NCBI GenBank assembly: GCA_002104935.1
Contig: MCGT01000049.1
Location: 62,001 to 126,000 of the forward strand
Source: Hesseltinella vesiculosa
Lineage: Eukaryota > Mucoromycota > Mucoromycetes > Mucorales > Cunninghamellaceae
Reading direction: 5' to 3'
Length of the DNA stretch: 64,000 nucleotides
Within the stretch, counting starts at the first letter, position 1; every line of letters starts with the position of its first letter. The notes beneath the pieces are model-generated. The model was not told the origin of the DNA, searched no databases, and saw nothing but the letters and a program-made list of their open reading frames with translations. The translations under genes and the position numbers were made by a program. This document shows positions 60,055 to 64,000 of the stretch, one piece after another.

Positions 60055-61247
60055 TCATTCAAAGCATTCATTGGTGAAGCTGGCGATAGCATTCATGGTT
60101 TGACGGTAAATGCCTGTGCTGACAGGAAAGGAGGCAAATCCATGAACGCCGCCAATCATACGCATGCAACATGTCTCAACTCCGACTTGGGTCAGCCGTT
60201 GGGCATAGTGTTCAGCACCGTCTCTCAAGATATCACATTCGGCAGTGATGAGGAGGGTGCGAGGAAGCCCTGTTAGTTGCTCATCCGTGGCTAGATTTGG
60301 CGTATAGCGAATGTCTTCAGGGGGGTTACTTGGGTCTGGGAGGTAGAAGCTCTGGAAATAAGCGGAATCCTCCTTGGACATAAAATAATCGCCACCGCCA
60401 AATTGGTCGTAAGAATCATAATGGACCGAGCGTTTGTGGACAGAAGGATAGACCAAGATTTGCCCCTTTAAAACATCTGGATGACCGCGTTCTTTGAGCA
60501 TCACTAGGTAAGAAGGGGGGAAAGATAAGATACCATTTGAACCATCCTGCTCGCTCCTTACACGCAGTTCCTGCTGTCAAGTTTCCGCCTATGGAAAAAA
60601 AAAAAAGAGGCCGTCAGGTCTTTTTTTTTTTTTTTTTTTTTACCAGCAGAGTCACCGCCCATGACAATTTTGGCGTCGTCTACTTTCAGCGCAGCTGCAT
60701 GTTCTTTGATCCAGAGCACAGCTTCGTAGCATTCTTCAGGCGCCGAAGGAAATTTTCTTTCAGGAGCCAACGTATACTCCACAAAGAGCACAGCCACATG
60801 CGCATTCACACAAATCTAGTGAGGCCATCAGCTTTTGCCTCTTTCCACGTGTCCTATAACTTGTTTCGCAGTGGTTACCTCTTTTGCAAGCTTTTCATGC
60901 GTCTTAAAATTTGACAAGACAAACCCACCGCCATGTCTAAAAGAAGCCATCAGTCATTGACAAGTCAATAAAAAAAAAGTTTACATGAAGACAAAGCCTG
61001 GGAGGATGTCATTTTCGGTTCCAGGAGGGCGAACGCAGAACAGCTTAATGTCATGGTCTCCTACGGGAATGTCTCGTTCTTCAACCAAAGTGTCAGGGAC
61101 AGAATAGCCAGGAGGTTTAGGCGCAGCAGCCTGGTACCCGCGTATAGTGACGGGATCCAAACCTTGCAGCTTGATGTTTGCCTGCTTCATCATGTCAAAA
61201 ATGGCTTGATAGGCAGGGTGGGGCTTGGGTACAAAGGGGTTGGTCAT
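60055..61247 (-). CDS. Alpha/beta-hydrolase fold-3 esterase, tandem copy 3
   Basis: Exons on the minus strand 61247..60985, 60936..60879, 60815..60644, 60588..60562, 60503..60055; 322 aa. Motifs: HGGGF, HVAVLFVEYTLAPERKFPSAPEECYEAVLW, GDSAG, ECDILRDGAEHYAQRL, GGVHGFASF. All triad positions are present. It is closest by eye to copy 1 in the N-terminal cap (GYSVPDTLVEERDIPVGDH against GFSVPDTVVQERDIPVGDH). The start used is ATG 61247; an alternative reading three codons upstream begins with GTG and is not used. Confidence 0.9.
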
Positions 61248-61603
61248 GTTGGGCACAAGAAAAAGAAATCAAATGAAAAGTGGTTGGAAAAAAAAAAAAA
61301 AAGGAGCCAAATAGCCAGCTTTTTATTTCTTTGATCTATGGGGCCAGGCGCAGTTGTCATTTCCTGATTTTCGGACAGGCGCCGGTGCAGTTTTGGAAAT
61401 TCCATTGTTGCCACATGACAGCCTCAAAAACGAGCAAATTGGAAACCAGGATTGGATTTTTGTTCCCACAGACGAACTCAGCATTCCCCAAATGCTCCCG
61501 CTGATACGCTGAAAAAGGCAAGCACCAGCTCCTGATTCATGGCCAGTCCCCGATGCATCAGCGCATTGCTTCAAGAACGAGAGGGAAAAAGGCGAAGCCT
61601 CAT
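61248..61603. other. Spacer between hydrolase copies 3 and 4
   Basis: 356 bases holding the copy 3 promoter and copy 4 3' sequence. No other feature seen. Confidence 0.4.
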
Positions 61604-62884
61604 TTATTTTTCAGTCAAGCAGTTGTCAACAAATGTGCTGAAGAGGTCCAATGTTTGGCGATACGCAGATGTTTCAATTGGAAGGGAGCAGTAGCCATGC
61701 ATGACGCTGTTGACGCGGACGCTGCTCGTGTCCACTCCAGCCTCTGACAATCGCTGGGCATAATGTTCCCCAGAGTCTCGGAGAACATCGCACTCGGCAG
61801 AGATCACGAGGGCCCGAGGTAAGCCTTGCAATTGCTTTGAGGTGGCCATGATGGGAGCAAAGCGATAATCGTCGGAAAATGACTCGTCAGGAAGATAATT
61901 TTCGTCCGAGAATTGCATGTATTTTTCGGAAAGGATGAATTTGCCATCACCGAATAAACGAGTCGATTCATAGTTTGGCAGGTCACTGGCGCTTGTAACA
62001 GCAGGATAGAGCAGGATCTGGCCCTTGATGATGTCAGGAAAGCCGCGATCTTTGAGGAAGACTACGTCGTGCGTAAGCGGGGAAAAAATAAGATGCGCCA
62101 ATCTTTTTTTTTTTTTTTTTTGAGCACTTGCTCGAAGTCACCGTTGCCAGATTGGCACCTGATGAGGGACAATTCATGAGCCTTGGTAATCAATTTACTT
62201 TTTTTTTTTTTTCAGTGGATGTGTACCTGAAGAGTCACCGCTTAGCACAAGCTTGTTGGCATCCACGTTCAAGTCAGAAGCGTGTTCATGGATCCAAAGT
62301 GTCGCTTCGAAGCATTCCTCCGTTGCTGTGGGGAATTGAATTTCGGGCGCAAGGCTGTACTCGAAAAATAAAATGGCCATCTTGGTGCGCTTGCAAAGCT
62401 GCCTCAAAAAATTTGTAAGTCGCACAAAGTGACCTCGATGTCATGGCATTTCTTTTTCTTGAACCTTAATTTCCACTCACATCCTTTATAAATTTTTCGT
62501 AAGAAGCGAAATCCCCAAGGCAAAATCCGCCACCATGACTATATCACGATACCAAAAAAAAAAAAAAAAAAAAAAGTAAGGCGGGGTGAGCATGGGCTGT
62601 TTGCACAACGGGAAAGATTACATGAAAATCAAGCCTGGGAGGATTTTGTTCTCTGTCCCTGGAGGACGAACGGTAAACAATCGTATATGGTGATCTACCA
62701 CGGGAATATCGCGCTGCTTGGTGCTTGTCTGTGGTAGACCTGGAGTGGGAGACCGGGGCACGCTTGACAAGAGCTGACGGAATGCCGGGATGCCTAGATC
62801 AAACATCATAGCATTCAAATTCTTCATAGCATCGATAGTGTCAATATAAGCCGAATGAGGCTTGGGCACATACGAGTAAGTCAT
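61604..62884 (-). CDS. Alpha/beta-hydrolase fold-3 esterase, tandem copy 4 (diverged)
   Basis: Exons on the minus strand 62884..62622, 62538..62481, 62398..62227, 62158..62132, 62061..61604; 325 aa. It has HGGGF, KMAILFFEYSLAPEIQFPTATEECFEATLW, ECDVLRDSGEHYAQRL and a His in VMHGYCS. The nucleophile elbow is GDSSG instead of GDSAG, and the residues before the catalytic His (VRVNSVMHG) depart from the IGGVHG form of copies 2 and 3. Intron 4 starts with GC (GCAAGT, minus strand from 62131). The triad is still present, so activity is plausible with altered specificity. Confidence 0.88.
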
Positions 62885-63430
62885 TTTTCTTGAAGGGAAT
62901 GAAAAGAAAAGCGCGGAAAAAGGAGACGTGATTTTTTTTTTTTTTTTGCTCAAAAACCTTTTTTACGCCAGACCTTGTTGGCTGTGTTTCATGACACCCG
63001 ATCAATAGTCGTCTAAAAAACGGAGGGCTTTGATTTTATTGTTTATACTGCCTATAATATGGAAGCGATAGTAGAAGAAACCAAAGGAAAGGTTATGTAG
63101 ATTGGCTTTCGCTTTTATCGCTGAGGGTCGCCAGCGTTGCTGATGAAGAACTTGAAAATGGAAATGGCAGCTTGCGGTTAGGAATCAGGCAAGGTGTATA
63201 CAAGAGTGTCCACGAAGTTGGAAGCGTATTGTCTGTGACTGCAACATGTAGCTCTATTGCTGTTGTAAAACCAGCAGGGTAGCATCCGGTGTGCAGGCCT
63301 GTCGCCACAACCAAGCTGAAAGGTGTCGAGGAAGACTGCAGAGATCATTGTTACTCGACATACAAGTCAATACTAATAGGTCGAATACGCGGGAAAGGGG
63401 CTCACTGTTATAAAAAGAAGAACAAAATCA
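62885..63430. other. Upstream region of hydrolase copy 4, no gene seen
   Basis: Contains the promoter of copy 4. The part from 63100 to 63400 reads like decayed coding sequence on both strands without a recognisable origin. Borders the terminal tandem repeat. Confidence 0.35.
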
Positions 63431-64000
63431 TTGGTCAATACCAAAGCGCATATACAATACCTTTGGCTCATGCCAAAGACCTTGTCGTCATCCCCAAGTG
63501 CCAAAAAAAAAAAAATAAGAATAAAGCAATTCACCAAGACCTAAGTGCATACGCAATGCCCTAGGCTCATGGCAAATACCTTGCTGCCATCCCTCAGTGC
63601 CAAAACAACAAAGTAGTTCACCAAGACCTAAGTGCATACGCAATGCCCTAGGCTCATGGCAAATACCTTGCTGCCATCCCTCGGTGTCAAAACAACAAAG
63701 TAGTTCACCAAGACCTAAGTGCATACGCAATGCCCTAGGCTCATGACAAACACCTTGCTGCCATCCCTCGGTGCCAAAACAACAAAGTAGTTCACCAAGA
63801 CCTAAGTGCATACGCAATGCCCTAGGCTCATGACAAACACCTTGCTGCCATCCCTCGGTGCCAAATAAAAAAAGGCAGAACATCACCAAGACCTAAGTGC
63901 ATACGCAATGCCCTAGGCTCATGACAAACACCTTGCTGCCATCCCTCGGTGCCAAAACAACAAAGTAGTTCACCAAGACCTAAGTGCATACGCATGCCCT
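63431..64000. repeat. 87 bp tandem repeat, continuing past the window end
   Basis: The word TCACCAAGACCTAAGTGCAT begins at 63531, 63618, 63705, 63792, 63883 and 63970: spacing 87, 87, 87, 91, 87. A degenerate copy occupies about 63431-63530. Copies differ by a few substitutions. On the minus strand each 87 bp unit is 29 codons without a stop, giving a repeated reading (GTEGWQQG-x-CHEPRALRMHLGLGELLCCF) open from 63889 to 63488; the 91 bp unit breaks this frame. Confidence 0.92.

Overview
The window is nuclear DNA of an intron-rich fungus, most likely an early-diverging filamentous lineage such as Mucoromycota. That placement is inference. It rests on very dense short introns (about 42-100 nt), T-rich tracts before 3' splice sites, a Rab32-type GTPase and the overall gene set. 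No rRNA, tRNA, CRISPR array or intact transposon was recognised. Exon boundaries were deduced by hand from GT-AG or GC-AG signals, reading frame and family similarity, and nearly every spliced model closes to a multiple of three.

Layout. 0.9-5.5 kb: Pho85-type cyclin, DPH5 (diphthamide), and a small tail-anchored protein. 5.8-9.2 kb: SAPS phosphatase regulator and an acidic SERTA-like protein. 9.9-16.3 kb: A20/AN1 zinc finger protein, complex I 40 kDa subunit (NDUFA9 type), uridine phosphorylase, BCS1. 16.6-20.5 kb: SSH4-like SPRY ubiquitin-ligase adaptor, C2H2 factor, RRG7-like mitochondrial protein. 20.7-34.2 kb is rich in membrane-traffic and polarity genes: plasma-membrane syntaxin (SSO), an SMC5/6-associated (CANIN-like) candidate, Rab32, amphiphysin/RVS167, a PAK/STE20-like kinase, Rab11, a divergent Rab and a small two-exon gene. 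35.2-45.9 kb: an unidentified helical-repeat protein, a small mitochondrial-looking protein and NOT1, the CCR4-NOT scaffold (18 exons).

46.8-52.8 kb is gene-poor and repeat-rich. Its core is an array of about 128 bp units. Each unit carries a constant 90 bp block plus a T-tract segment of variable length that, on the minus strand, looks like a short intron. 52.8-64.0 kb holds an intronless polytopic membrane protein, then four tandem alpha/beta-hydrolase (HSL-type esterase) paralogues with identical exon architecture, then an 87 bp tandem repeat that runs off the window.

Points most worth a second look: the exon-like array upstream of NOT1, a one-base frameshift before the Rab11 prenylation motif, a tandem Rab with a rewritten switch II, recurrent GC-AG introns with a GCAAGT donor, genes whose introns are all in-frame and stop-free, a start-codon-only exon in Rab32, and a 14 nt microexon in the syntaxin.
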